Shown here in pieces: positions 1-12,800 of a stretch of 27,599 nucleotides of DNA. Within the stretch, counting starts at the first letter, position 1; every line of letters begins with the position of its first letter. This DNA comes from Irineochytrium annulatum (lineage: Eukaryota > Chytridiomycota > Chytridiomycetes > Chytridiales > Chytridiaceae): assembly GCA_027600665.1 (NCBI GenBank), contig JADGJL010000219.1:1-27599 (forward strand), written 5' to 3'. The notes beneath the pieces were generated by a model, which searched no databases, was not told the origin of the DNA, and saw only the letters and a program-made list of their open reading frames with translations. The position numbers and the translations under genes were made by a program.

Positions 1-1651
1 GAGTAAAGCCCAAATACATGTTGAGCGGCCTTAAACAGCGACTAATGGCGTATCTCTATCGAAAAGCTGTTGCTTCCGGAAACAGGCAGTTTCGTAGATA
101 TTTTGTGTCGTCAACTAATTTTATCGCAAGGGCGATTTCTCATTTCTACCTCACCTTCAAGCAGTTCTCGGATTTGATTATATGGAGGGCGGGATTCCTC
201 GATGATTCCCACCTTCTTATCAAGTATGGAACCGTCTCGAATATCTCGGATCGGGTAACGCTTTGATGTGGATCGGTTTTTTTTTTAACTCGATGGAGAA
301 TGCGGAGCCGTCAAATACCCAAACTTGTTTCTTCGCGGTTTACTCATTGGTGTCCACGGAGATCTTGGCCTTTTATCAAAACTCATCCGAGGAGTTGTTG
401 GAATTGTATGAGTCGTGGCCATGCTTCCGAGGCTCGTCGTATCAAGATGTCCCCTCGTTCGTGTCAGCGCCGTCAACCAGTGCGTTCACTCGGGAAATTG
501 GACGGAAACACATTAGGGGCTTGCGAAGGTCTAGGGCTAGCGGCGTGCCTCAAGCGATCAAGCGGGTTTTAACGTCGTTGCCTCTTAATCCTCAATCCTT
601 TTCCGAATCGCCGTACCTCGATCAGAACTTATTCAGCTACGATGATAAGATCATTAACTCTAGTGACCGGTGTGGAAGCAGCTTGGCTGACGGCGCTTAA
701 CTATCAATTAAGGGTACGCCCATGCTTGGAGTCAGCGATTAAGTTTTGGGGTCGAAACTCGGGCCAAGTTAAATTTCGGGTGGATTCCAATGTTGAGTAC
801 GTTGAGGAGGCGGGTATCCCTTCTTTTCTTAAGCCGCAGAGGTAACGTCCCCATTTGCGCTATTTTTTGCTTATGACTTCTCAGGCGTTTTGCGCTTTAT
901 ATCTTCCATCCTATTTATCCTTTCATTATTACCATTCAACTGCAAATGTCTAGCGAAAACTTGGTCAATTTTCATGTTTTACAGTAGTTTCGTCTGAGCA
1001 TTAAATGTCGGAAGTAAATCCACACGTGAATAAACACTGAAACTGCTATACCGCCATGGTGCCATGGGTAAAGCAAGTTGGACGCGCAGTTAATGCTCGT
1101 GACTTCAATTTAAACTAACAATTGAAAAGAAAAAGAAAGCGCTGGTGTGTTGAGCTTGCGATGCCGTATCGCTGTTTTGCTCTCCTTTATAAAACAATAT
1201 TTTCTGCCGCCATGCCAACTTCACGCTGGAGTAGGAATATTCCGCACCATCGTCTGCGAACCAACCGCGGTCGGAGCTTCAGAGCCAATCTGCATATAGC
1301 ATTCGAGTTGTCTCCCTCCAAATCGCTCGTTTGCAAAGGCCTCCCCTTTCTCCCCTTTATCGCCTTGAGGCCAACTAAGTGTCCTCAGTTCCACACATTC
1401 CAAGCATTTCAATGGTCTATCACCACCAGTTCACGCGAGAAAATGGCAGACGATGCCGTCGTCGGACGTAATGCCCGCGTCGAAGTCATACATTTAACAC
1501 CGGGCAGACCAAGAAGGTGGCAATAAACTTAATAGCAGCCCACATGCATCAAGCGTTCGTCAAACTTTCGTAAGCCTCCCGTCAACAATCAACCTCCACA
1601 GCAACCTAGCAATCTGCGACCTGCAACGGCGCGTTTGGGCTTCACTGAGCG
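1..1651. other. AT-richer stretch with no convincing gene
   Basis: No reading frame here shows a family motif. The longest is a forward frame at 263-700 with no recognisable domain. A second forward frame over about 290-410 gives a protein-like hydrophobic stretch that soon hits a stop, so a decayed gene is possible but unproven. The end, about 1200-1651, should hold the promoter and 5' UTR of the LRR gene that starts at 1652. A CCAAT-like element lies near 1285 (agccaatct), but its use is only a guess. No tRNA, rRNA or clear repeat was seen. Confidence 0.5.
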
Positions 1652-2567
1652 ATGAAATCCAATTCGGTGGAATCAATCCTCTCCGATGCCACCGCAAAGG
1701 CCTGCGACTTGAGCAGCAAAGGGCTTAAGGTTCTGGAACTGCGCGGATACACCTTGCAGAACCTCACGCGTTTGAACTTGGCTCACAACAAACTGGTCGA
1801 GGTACAGAGAAAAGGGCATTCGCCGGGACACTATTAATCTCCAAAGGCAGCTACCAGCGAACATCAACGACCTGTGCAATCTCGAAATCATAACGCTGTT
1901 CTCTAATAAGCTCACGTCGCTCCCTACCACGCTCTCATCGCTGAAGAAACTGAAACACTTCACGGCTGCATGCAACGAGCTAACAACCGTACGTAGTTCC
2001 CACCTTACACGTGAGCTTAGTGAAGGGAGATTCCCTACTAAATATATTTAGCTCCCTCGAGGATTTGGTTCGTGCCCATCCCTTCAGTATCTGGACCTCA
2101 GCTGCAACAAAATCGCCGAGCTTTCGGCCAACTTCGGCTTCCTGTCCACCCTTCGCGTCCTGCATATCGCGAACAACGATCTCACGACTTTGCCGAAGGA
2201 GTTTGCGAGTCTTCAAGAGCTCGAGCTGTTGAACATACGCGACAACAAGTTCACAGAGTTGCCAGTCGAAGCTTGCAATCCGGCGTTACGGTCGTTGATG
2301 ATCCAGGGTAATCCGATCCCGACGCTTCCACTCGAGCTCGCAAAAACCGCACTGGCGAACCCGAGCGTCGCGCCGGCGTTTTTGGTAACCGCTTGCCCTC
2401 TACCAGAGAATCTGCTGCATGTACTGGAGAGCCGCGGGCTGCCGGGCCTCTTCCAACTCATGGCACGCCACGACTATGAGGTACAGCTCGAGTCCGTGGC
2501 CCGGCACAGAAAGAAGGTGCTGGCGACAACAACAACAACAACAACAACACGAACCTTCACTCAATGA
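1652..2567 (+). CDS. RSU1: Leucine-rich-repeat protein, Ras suppressor 1 (RSU1)-like
   Basis: Three exons: 1652-1801, 1851-1988 and 2052-2567, all phase 0 with GT..AG introns of 49 and 63 nt, giving about 267 aa. Short-type LRRs of about 23 residues run from roughly residue 35 to 190, with repeats such as NLTRLNLAHNKLVELP and SLQYLDLSCNKIAEL. The join into exon 3 gives ELTTLPRGFGSCPSLQYLDL, which closely follows the corresponding RSU1 repeat. The N-terminal lead-in, the total length (RSU1 is about 277 aa) and a basic tail after a conserved capping region also fit RSU1. In animals RSU1 binds PINCH in the ILK-PINCH-parvin adhesion complex; its role in a fungus-like organism is unknown. The C-terminus carries eight consecutive Thr codons. 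It could be another small LRR protein such as an LRRC57 relative, but RSU1 is the best match by eye. The stop lies 66 bp from the convergent glutaredoxin stop. Confidence 0.85.
2526..2549 (+). repeat. (ACA)8 trinucleotide repeat
   Basis: Eight perfect ACA units lie in frame in the last exon of the RSU1-like gene and encode a run of eight threonines just before the C-terminus. This is a simple microsatellite and probably varies in length between strains. Confidence 0.9.
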
Positions 2568-2633
2568 ATGAATTCCGAAATATATTAGCGTGCAATATAA
2601 GACAACAAGGAAATAAGGACGACGTAATTGAGT

Positions 2634-3170
2634 TCACGCGAGGAGGGTTTTCAGCTTCCCGGAGCGCTGCGCCTCGTGGAGATCATCGCATCCGCCAAGA
2701 TGAGTGCCGTTGATGAAAATGTTTGGGACGGTCCTCTGTCGAACAAAGACGCGTTAGGTACCAAAGAAAAAAAAATAAAAAAATAAAAAGGAGTTAGTAA
2801 AAGCGTTACCTGGCCACTGAGAGTCTGGAGGTAGTTCTGGATGTCGTTGCCGTCATCCCGGTTGTCCAGCTCGTAAGCTAGGTACGGGACCTTCAGAGAG
2901 TCGAGGAGCGATTTGGCCTTGCGGCAGTAAGGGCAGTATGACTTTGAGAATACCTATTGACGGAGAACGTGCGTATATATAAGGCTTAACACCGCGATCA
3001 ACTGTCCTACATACCATGACCTTGTTGCTGCTGATGGCGGCATCTTAATTGATCGAGATTAAACACTAGCGAACGCAAGGTGCCGACAAGCACGAGGGCT
3101 TACCGGTAAGCTCCTTGATGGCGGACATGGTGGTGGCAGATGAAGAGGAGCCGAACAGGCGCGCAAACAT
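2634..3170 (-). CDS. Dithiol glutaredoxin (class I, CPYC)
   Basis: Four exons read on the minus strand: 3170-3104, 3043-3015, 2953-2810 and 2735-2634, giving 113 aa. Glutaredoxins use glutathione to reduce protein disulfides and mixed disulfides. The active-site CPYC is at residues 39-42, preceded by the hydrophobic strand VMVFSKSY. The glutathione-binding TVP motif is at 82-84 and the GG pair at 94-95. The CPYC motif and a Gly-Gly followed by CDD are typical of yeast Grx1/Grx2-like dithiol enzymes. The first 15 residues ([15 protein letters not shown]) might be a weak mitochondrial presequence, because a second in-frame Met follows at residue 15, as in yeast Grx2, which has two start sites. 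The start lies 121 bp from the divergent NAA30 start, so the two genes probably share a promoter. Confidence 0.97.
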
Positions 3171-3291
3171 GCAGTAACGGGTTGGGAGGAGAGCAATCAG
3201 ATAGGGGCCGGTAATTTAACCGCTCCTTTTAACTCTCCCACGTCCCGCTCGTTTCTAAGCTGGGGTTGAGGACGTCTTTTCACCGATTTGA

Positions 3292-3910
3292 ATGGCAACG
3301 GATGCCATCAACGTCATCAGCTATGTCCCATATGAGTCGGAGCTCCAGTTGCCCTCGATCATGCGGCTGATTGAGAACGATCTCTCCGAGCCGTACTCGA
3401 TCTACACCTACCGGTACTTCCTTCATGCATGGCCGCAACTGTCGTTTTTGGTAATTAGTCAATAGTGGAGATCGTCGTGTCGCGTTGAAGCTGACATGAG
3501 TACTAGTGCATGGCGGGCAACACGTGCGTCGGAGTGATCGTTTGCAAGATCGACAGGCATAAGGAAGTCATGAGGGGTTACATCGCAATGCTGGCGGTGG
3601 CGAAGGAATACAGGAAGAAGGGCATAGGGTCGAAACTCGTGCAGATGTCAATAAAGGCCATGCGCGATATGAACGCGAACGAAGTAATTGGCTTTATCCT
3701 GTTGGTGCCTAACCGTGCTCCGCTCTTTTAAGGTGGTTTTGGAGACAGAAATAAGTAATATTGGAGCGCAGGCACTGTACGAACATCTGGGCTTTCTTCG
3801 GGACAAGAGGATGTGCAAATACTACCTGAACGGCGGCGATGCCTTTAGGTCTGACTCATCGCCTTTTCACATTTTAACATCTCCTCAGGTTAAAGCTGTG
3901 GCTGATTTGA
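3292..3910 (+). CDS. NAA30: N-alpha-acetyltransferase, NatC catalytic subunit
   Basis: Four exons: 3292-3450, 3507-3683, 3733-3848 and 3889-3910, giving 157 aa. NAA30/Mak3 transfers acetyl from acetyl-CoA to N-termini starting with Met followed by a hydrophobic residue. Family hallmarks are in order: [18 protein letters not shown] before the first intron, then RGYIAMLAV, the acetyl-CoA-binding RKKGIG at residues 89-94, VVLETEISN after intron 2, and the ending [16 protein letters not shown]. The last exon is only 22 nt but completes this conserved tail, so the splice is secure. Length matches the family core (yeast Mak3 is 176 aa). Retention of intron 2 or 3 would remove the substrate-binding C-terminus. 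Confidence 0.97.
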
Positions 3911-5189
3911 TATGGTGCTGCACTAATGGAGACGGACATTGGAGGCGATGCGCAACAATCGCTGGAAAAAACGCTGAGATTGCGCACAATAAATGGTTAT
4001 ATTCGAGACACATTTTGCAGCAGCACGATTTGCGCCTCCGCTCATCGCGCCTTCAACCTTCACAGCACGCCATCTACATAAGATGATGCCTCCCGTTCTC
4101 GGTCAAGTCAAGAGATCCTCCTAACGTTGATGACCGTCCCTATTCCACTGGCTTCTGAACAACTCGATTTTTGGGACAGCCTCCCACCACGTGTTGAGTC
4201 CGCCTCCTGACGTTGCATTGCTGTGCTAAGACAATGACATGCTCGTCGTTGGTTTGGGGATTCTGTCTTTGAAGACCTAATTCATCTCGTCATAATCAGC
4301 CTCTAACGCACATATTTTTGGCCGACGTGTTCTTTCCAGCCATTTCCTAACGACGTAATAGCCGCCTTCTGCTCCTTCGCGTATCTCGGCAAGCGACGTT
4401 TACTATTCACCAGGTAGAAGTCGACAATGCCTTACCGCGGCTTGTATTGACAAAAGCATACTCTTTCAAAACGTAATTTTTTTTTCCCCTTATTCCTTTT
4501 TTAACGAGTTTGCAATTAAACGTCATTACCTTACGAACGGTTCGGTCCCATGTTGCAAAACATACCGATCGTCCCCAATGCTTCATAGTTCCTCCCGCGA
4601 TTCTCCAAGAACCATGGAAGCTTGGTGAGCACATCAAATGCGACGTAATCCTTATACCCATCTTCGTTCCGCCTCTTGGCTTCATTCCAACCCGCGTCGT
4701 CAGCCCAGCTCAGTCTCGATTCCGCGTTCGAGATATCCACGGTGTTACAGCCTTGCGACTCCTTCGATGTTTAGCTACAAAGCGAAGTCGCATTGCCACC
4801 TTCAATCCCATTTGGTCTTTAGCCCTTGGCGAGCCTTTGATCTAGCCTTCTTTGAAGCCTTGTCCCCGCTTCGCTTTTCGCCAGGCTCTTCTCTTTTCGT
4901 TCGCTTTCGCCACCACCTCGTCCGTATGACCCGGCAGCTGAGTCTGTTGCGGTTTTAGCTTTCGGGTCTGCTCGGCTTGAGCATGGGGCTTCCCCCACAG
5001 CGCGTTCCCCACAGAGGGCGATAGTGTAAATGGTCATATTTATTCGTGAGCGGGATATCAACCCACATGTCGCGATCTACCACACGCTGCACGCCCTCCA
5101 GGCCACCCAAGCAAAGGAGGGGAAAGGGCAGAGAGAAAAAACCAACAACGAAATAACCGAAGGAAACAAACAATTCTCATCCCTCCTGA
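3911..5189. other. Intergenic region between NAA30 and ATP1 3' ends
   Basis: About 1.28 kb with no recognised family. It holds the candidate small minus-strand gene at 4303-4811, annotated separately. Minus-strand frames around 4836-5030 are Lys/Arg/Glu-rich in all three registers because of a purine-rich tract, so no frame can be chosen. A forward frame at 4510-4845 (111 aa) overlaps the candidate gene in antisense and has no motif. Poly-T/poly-A tracts occur at about 4479-4502. Confidence 0.5.
4303..4811 (-). CDS. Candidate small spliced gene, unknown function
   Basis: Proposed exons on the minus strand: 4811-4800, 4761-4566 and 4430-4303, giving 111 aa. All junction phases agree. The second donor is a strong GTATGT, and the second intron is 135 nt. 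The first intron would be only 38 nt, shorter than any other in the window, so the 5' end is doubtful. The protein is hydrophilic with natural composition (ESRLSWADDAGWNEAKRR, then DYVAFDVLTKLPWFLENRG, and across the junction GTIGIVDFYLVNSKRRLPRY). No family is recognised and no signal peptide or clear membrane span is seen. It could be a chance frame or a decayed gene; the balanced composition across a phase-consistent splice is the main argument for it. Confidence 0.35.
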
Positions 5190-7602
<2,413 letters not shown>

Positions 7603-7950
7603 TCTCTGTTGAGATTTGCTTTTTTTCTTTGGCTGGCCAAAAGTTTCGAAGAGCGCGTTCGTCACAACGCGGTCAGGGCAAGATATCCGAATACAGCCGC
7701 AATACAGGAACGGTGGAAGAAGAAGTTTACAGCATAGGAAAGTAATGTTAGCGCTGACTGCCGTGATTAAACTGCGTGAAGTTCCATATTGTGGGCGGTT
7801 TCGTCATGTCCAGCAAGCAGATTTCTGTGAATTTCTCTCAATCTTTGAAATAGCCTGAATTTTTTAATTAGGCGGCGGTCTATGCATTCGTTTGGCCGAA
7901 TGCCGTGCATTATACCTTCATTCTTGATTTTCATTCACGCGTTTTATCAG
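7603..7950. promoter_or_regulatory. Divergent promoter region, ATP1 / deacetylase
   Basis: This gap between the ATP1 start codon and the Met at 7951 must hold both 5' regions. If the deacetylase starts instead at the in-frame ATG at 7882, the gap shrinks to 279 bp. No TATA box is obvious, and a T/C-rich tract lies next to the ATP1 start (about 7611-7625). The region is inferred from gene positions, not from a recognised motif. Confidence 0.4.
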
Positions 7951-9673
7951 ATGCATAAGGTGTTCGTCAAAATTCAGCCGAATGGCCCAGGTGGGTGGCT
8001 TCAATCACGACCGTCGTTAACAGCTGGCCAGGTACTAGCCGGGGGCACACTACTCCTCAGCACCATTGGTGCCGGTGTCATTTACTTCCAACCACACCAG
8101 GCAGGTTCCTTCCTTGCCGGATGCGTGCCGGGTTTTGCTACTAACACTTTCTCCGTCCCTCGACTCAGGTTATTGCCGTACTTGTTAAGCAGTTTCCACG
8201 CATCATATGGTGTCTATCTCAGTCTTCACCGCCACTGCGTAATCCGAGCCATCGCGGTCGGAGCGCATCGGCTACGCCCTCGTCCACAACCAGCGGTTGG
8301 TCGGGTTTCCGCGAGCGGCTCACATCGGGGAGCAAAAGGAATGCCAAGAGGATCTATAGTTTGATGGTGGGCGCGCTCGGGGGCGCGGTCGCTGCCGCCA
8401 CGGGGACTGCGGGCGGGTCCCAACCCGTCCCGGAGTCGGAGGAGATGACCGAGTCCAACTTCACCATCGCTGACGGCGACGACGGTGATGAGGACGAGGA
8501 CACGGACCACAGTGGGGCTATCGCGAGCCCTGAGCCGCGAAGGCTTTCGCTGCGAAGTTTGGAGGAGTTAGAGGAGGGGAGGGCTAATCCGGAGGTCCAA
8601 GTTGATGAGGACGAGCGGCTACCGGGCGTGTCCGATTTGGTTGTCGCTTTGACGATTGATGATAGTCCCAGCATCTTTTCCGGCGAGGTGCTGGATATCT
8701 TGAAGGAGCTGGATTGTCAGGCGACTTTCTTTATCATTGGCGATCATGCGGAGAACCTACCGGATGGAGAGGGAGATTTGATTTTAAAAAGGATGGTGCA
8801 GGAGGGCCACGAGCTGGGGAACCACGTCAGTATTCCATTTTGCTGTGTGCTTCGACTGAACACTTGTAGACGTGGTACGATCGCCCGACCATCCGTCTCC
8901 CGACAGCCATTTTTGAGGAAGAGCTGTTGAAAATGGACGCGCTGATTGACAGGTACTCAAATATGGTCGACACATCACCGTCCCTTGTATCCGCGCCTTC
9001 ACTGCCGTCACCCTTCGCATCCACTTCATTGTCATCAACAAATCCCACCACATCCACCCAAGCGCCTAACTCAAACCTCATCACCGACGCATCGACCACA
9101 TATAACGAACCTCTTCCGCCCCGACCGACAACCTCGACCGAGCTGGCCCGCAAGAAACGTCTAAAGTGGTTTCGACCGGGCCAAGGCTGGTTCTCGCACG
9201 AGATGTGCGACCTCGTCGAGCGGTACGGCTACAAGACGGTCCTCGGTTGCCGCTTCCCGCTCGACACTGCGAGCCCCGATCCGAAGCTGAACGCCTGGCA
9301 CGTGCTGTCGGGAATTCACCCGGGGGCTATCGTGGTGCTCCACGACGCGAGAGAGAGGATCAAGGAGACACTACGGATCCTCTTGCCGAATTTGAAGAGG
9401 AAGGGGTATCGCGTCGTGACCATCTCCACGCTGTGGATGATAGCCGAGAGCGGACTCGTATCGGGTGGGCATCACGCCGGTTCGCCCGGTTGCGGGGTTG
9501 TGCCACACGGCACCCCGTTGCCGGCTTCCCTAAGGGCGATGGGGAGGTCGATGTCGGTGCCGCCCAGCGGATTTACAACGCCGAGAAGTCCGTTGGCGCA
9601 GGAGGATATCGAGATGGGGGAATTGACGACGGGGTTACCTGATACGGCGATTTTGGAGGTCGAGACGGAATAG
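7951..9673 (+). CDS. Membrane-anchored polysaccharide deacetylase-like (NodB homology)
   Basis: Exons: 7951 (or 7882) to about 8100, 8169-8825 and 8870-9673. The last two borders are phase-consistent. The first donor is ambiguous: GC donor at 8101 or GT at 8125. The N-terminus has a hydrophobic segment (VLAGGTLLLSTIGAGVIYF) and, after the splice, a second one (VIAVLVKQFPRIIWCL), suggesting a signal anchor. A Ser/Asp/Glu-rich linker of about 120 residues follows. The NodB-like domain shows ALTIDDSPS (metal Asp), ATFFIIGDHAE, EGHELGNHTWYDRP, RPGQGWFSHEMCDL and IVVLHDARERIKETL. Canonical NodB enzymes have H-S-x-x-H-P; here the second motif reads GNHTWYDRP, as in a fungal/bacterial subgroup of putative deacetylases, so the substrate is uncertain. 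A Ser/Thr/Pro-rich insert of about 55 residues splits the domain after MDALIDRYSN. It may act on chitin or another cell-wall glycan at the membrane. Confidence 0.82.
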
Positions 9674-9861
9674 CCTTGCTTAGTTTGTGTCCTAGCTCTT
9701 CTTTATTGTTGCATTGCATGCACTTGACAAATACATGTATCACTAAATTGGAGACGAAAAATGTTTATTTGTAAGATATAATGATATTGCATTGCAAGGT
9801 GAAGACGTTCACTATAATAGAGGAACACCACATGGAGGCATCAGATCAAACGTCACCAAAA

Positions 9862-12800
9862 CTATTGCTGCGAAAGATACGAAGCCGGAACAAGACCTTC
9901 CCGATTGCCGTCGTTGACCGTTACCCAACCGGACCCGTCGTCTTCAGAAAAAGTCAGCTTTTGGAATGTATTTTTTTTTGTCGCAGCAGTACCATCTTCC
10001 ACCAGCCAAACGATTTGCCCCGATTTGATCGTGATCTCGTCCTCTCCATTCTCCATGTAATCAAAGAGCGCCATCTTGCCTCCATGTCAACGCAACAGCC
10101 AAGGGATCAGAAGAAGATGACCGAGTACAAACCCTCACGGCCTTCGATCCTCCCAGGGACGGCGTCGACGACGAGGTGATCATCACGCTTGGCAGACCCT
10201 TTCCCTCCCGACTAGTTTCGCCACCCTCGTCCCTCTTTAAATCCTCAATCGCCTGCAGAAGCTCAACATGACTCTCAATCAAAGTGTCCGTCGATAGGCT
10301 CGTCTCCGATGTCCCAATTAAGTCCGCCTTCCTCTGAGGCTCTGCACTAACAGCGGACGTCTCCCCGTCTACAACCGACGCCGACGCGACCGACGTGGAT
10401 GAGAGCGGCCGCGACATAGCGTCCAGGACCGAGGGGACCCCGAACGTCGTGGTCGATACCGGCCGGGACGTGGACTCAGACAGCGAGAGGTTCGACGTCG
10501 TGCTGTGGCGGTGGGGGGAAGCGGCGGAGGATGGAGACACGCACGAGGTCCGGGTCGGCGAGCTGGACCTCCGAATCTCAATGTAGGACGTCGGGACGAG
10601 GCCGACGACCTCGCGGCTCCTGACCTAGTGCCGGTCAGTAGATGCAAGCTATCCAGTAGAGAAACGGTGTACAAATTAATCACCTTAATCCAGCCGCTCC
10701 CGTCGTCCTCCTCCATAATGGTGACGCAATCCCCCTCGTTCACTTGAATTTCCTCTGGAGACGCCTCCGCCGGCGGGGTGTAGTCGTAAAGCACGAAGGC
10801 GAGAGCGCCGACGCCAGGTCGAGACGTCTCCACAAGAACTAAACGATCTCAGCATGACGCTCACTGCATACAAATAAGCTGCCAAATACCCACCTGGCGT
10901 GGAGATAGCTACTGATGACCGCTGCGAGGAGCGCGACGGCGAGCGTGTTGACCGGGTTAGGCCCTTCATGCCACTGCATGTCGGCTCGATGTTCGACTCA
11001 CATTTCTGATGAGCGACGAAGCCGCTGAAAACAGTTAAGCGACTCTTTGTTTTACGCATGTTAGTTTACCAGTCTGAAAGGAGGTCAGTAAAAGGCCATT
11101 ACAAGGTAATCAGACATACCGGTGCAGGTGAGTCCGGGTTTTGTGACGCCCCAAACGGATTGCCGGCAATAATCGCAAGCAGTCGGGATAGTGAAGGTCG
11201 TGCTCTTAAACTCATGGAACTTGTCATCCGGTGATATATCTACCAACCGGTCAATCGTGCAATCGCAAACAAACCCCCTCCCACCTCCTATGCAAGCAAC
11301 GATCGCGTCCTCCTCCGTCTGCAGCTTTGTCATCGTGTTCTCTAAGAACGTCATCTCCCGTTCTATCTCAAGTATATTCTACATCAGCAGATTAGTTAGA
11401 GCGATTCCGCATATGCCCACCTCCTTGACGTCATGGGCGTCCCCCTGCTGCGGGTTCCTAACGTAAACGTCGAGTAGATTGCACATCCCATCGACAGCCC
11501 GCTTCCTCGACAGGACCGATGCCTCGACGCCCCCCATCTTCCGGCGCACCTTCCTCAGCGTGTTCGTGAGAAAAACTCGCGAGAACTCGTCCTTGGACAT
11601 CTCGGTCGTGTCCTTCCAGAGCATGCTTGGGGTGAACTTGAAATCGGCGGGGGCGAGAGGGGTGAGCGCGAGCGGAAGAGGTGTTGGGGAGGCAGGGCAT
11701 CGTGGGTCGGAGTCCCGGAGCGCGTCGATGGCTTTGACGGAGGCGGACATTGTCGCGAGAGCGGTGGTGAAAGACGTGATAAAGGTCGACTCGTCTTCGG
11801 CGTGGGAGCTCCAAATTGTCTTCAGGCTTTGCAAAATCGACTCGGACAGGCTTTGCATTTCCTTTCATTATCATAAGTCAACTAAATTTGAGGCGAAGTT
11901 GGAGAAGTACCTGCAGCAACGATGGCAGGTCCTTCCGGTAATACTTCTTCTTAATGGCGTTCGCCATTTCGATGGCAAGAATATACATGTTCTTTGAGTT
12001 GTTCAGCTGGATGATCTCCTGATGCCACGCCTTCTTCAGCTTTTCGCGCGATTTATCATCGGCTGCGCGATCATGTCTCGACTTCGCCGTCTCCACTAAA
12101 TCGCAAGCATCATCGTAAACCTTCTTCGCCCTGTCCTTCTCAGCAAATGCCTTCTCCCGCTCCGCTATCAACTTCTGAGCGTAGATGAGGTGCTGGTGAC
12201 CCGGTTCACAATGTCAGCCTCCTCGAAAATAAAGAGGGCGCAGGAAGACAGCAAAGCAATCGAACCTTCTTCCTCGCATCCTCCTTCTTCGACGACAGCG
12301 TCTTGAGCTTTTCCGCTGTCCCCTGCGTCAACGAGTCGGACAACGTCAAATGCATTCTTGCCCGGCTTTCCGTCGTTTGCAGAATCACGCCCCAAGCCCG
12401 CTCAGTCGTGCTGACCAGTCTACCAGCAAAGAAAATGAAGGTTGGTCATCGATGCCATGCGTGATCGAGGAATAGTCATTATACCCATCCAACGTCTCGA
12501 ACTCCGCTTGGAACCCTACCGCGTCCGCTGCTCCGGCAACGGCGGACACGGCATGCGGCACTCCCTGAGCCCCACATCTCTTCTCCTTCCGGTGGATGTG
12601 CTTCCTCGACAGGCTCTCAAGCTTCCTAGCAAACTCCCGCTCCAGATCTGCCCGTTCGCGCATGAACTCGCGCACGTCGGCCAGGAAGGTGATGCAGCTT
12701 TGCTGTAAGGCGAAAGATGGCGTTAGCTTGCGACGTCAGCGTTGGGGGAGAACTGGGCATGTCCCCCCGCCAGAAACCGCGCCTTCGATACTGACCAGAT

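Noticed and set aside
1122..1526. Forward ORF of 134 codons before the RSU1-like gene
   Set aside because: Composition is not protein-like and it occupies the expected promoter region.
4510..4845. Forward ORF of 111 codons
   Set aside because: No motif and Arg/Pro-rich composition; it is antisense to the better-looking spliced candidate at 4303-4811.
8226..8674. Minus-strand ORFs over deacetylase exon 2
   Set aside because: They mirror the Asp/Glu/Ser-rich linker of the deacetylase and carry no motif.
12193..12395. Reading through 12193-12265 as Bzz1 coding sequence
   Set aside because: Splicing at 12265/12193 gives KKHLIYAQKL, which matches the F-BAR family; the unspliced frame does not.
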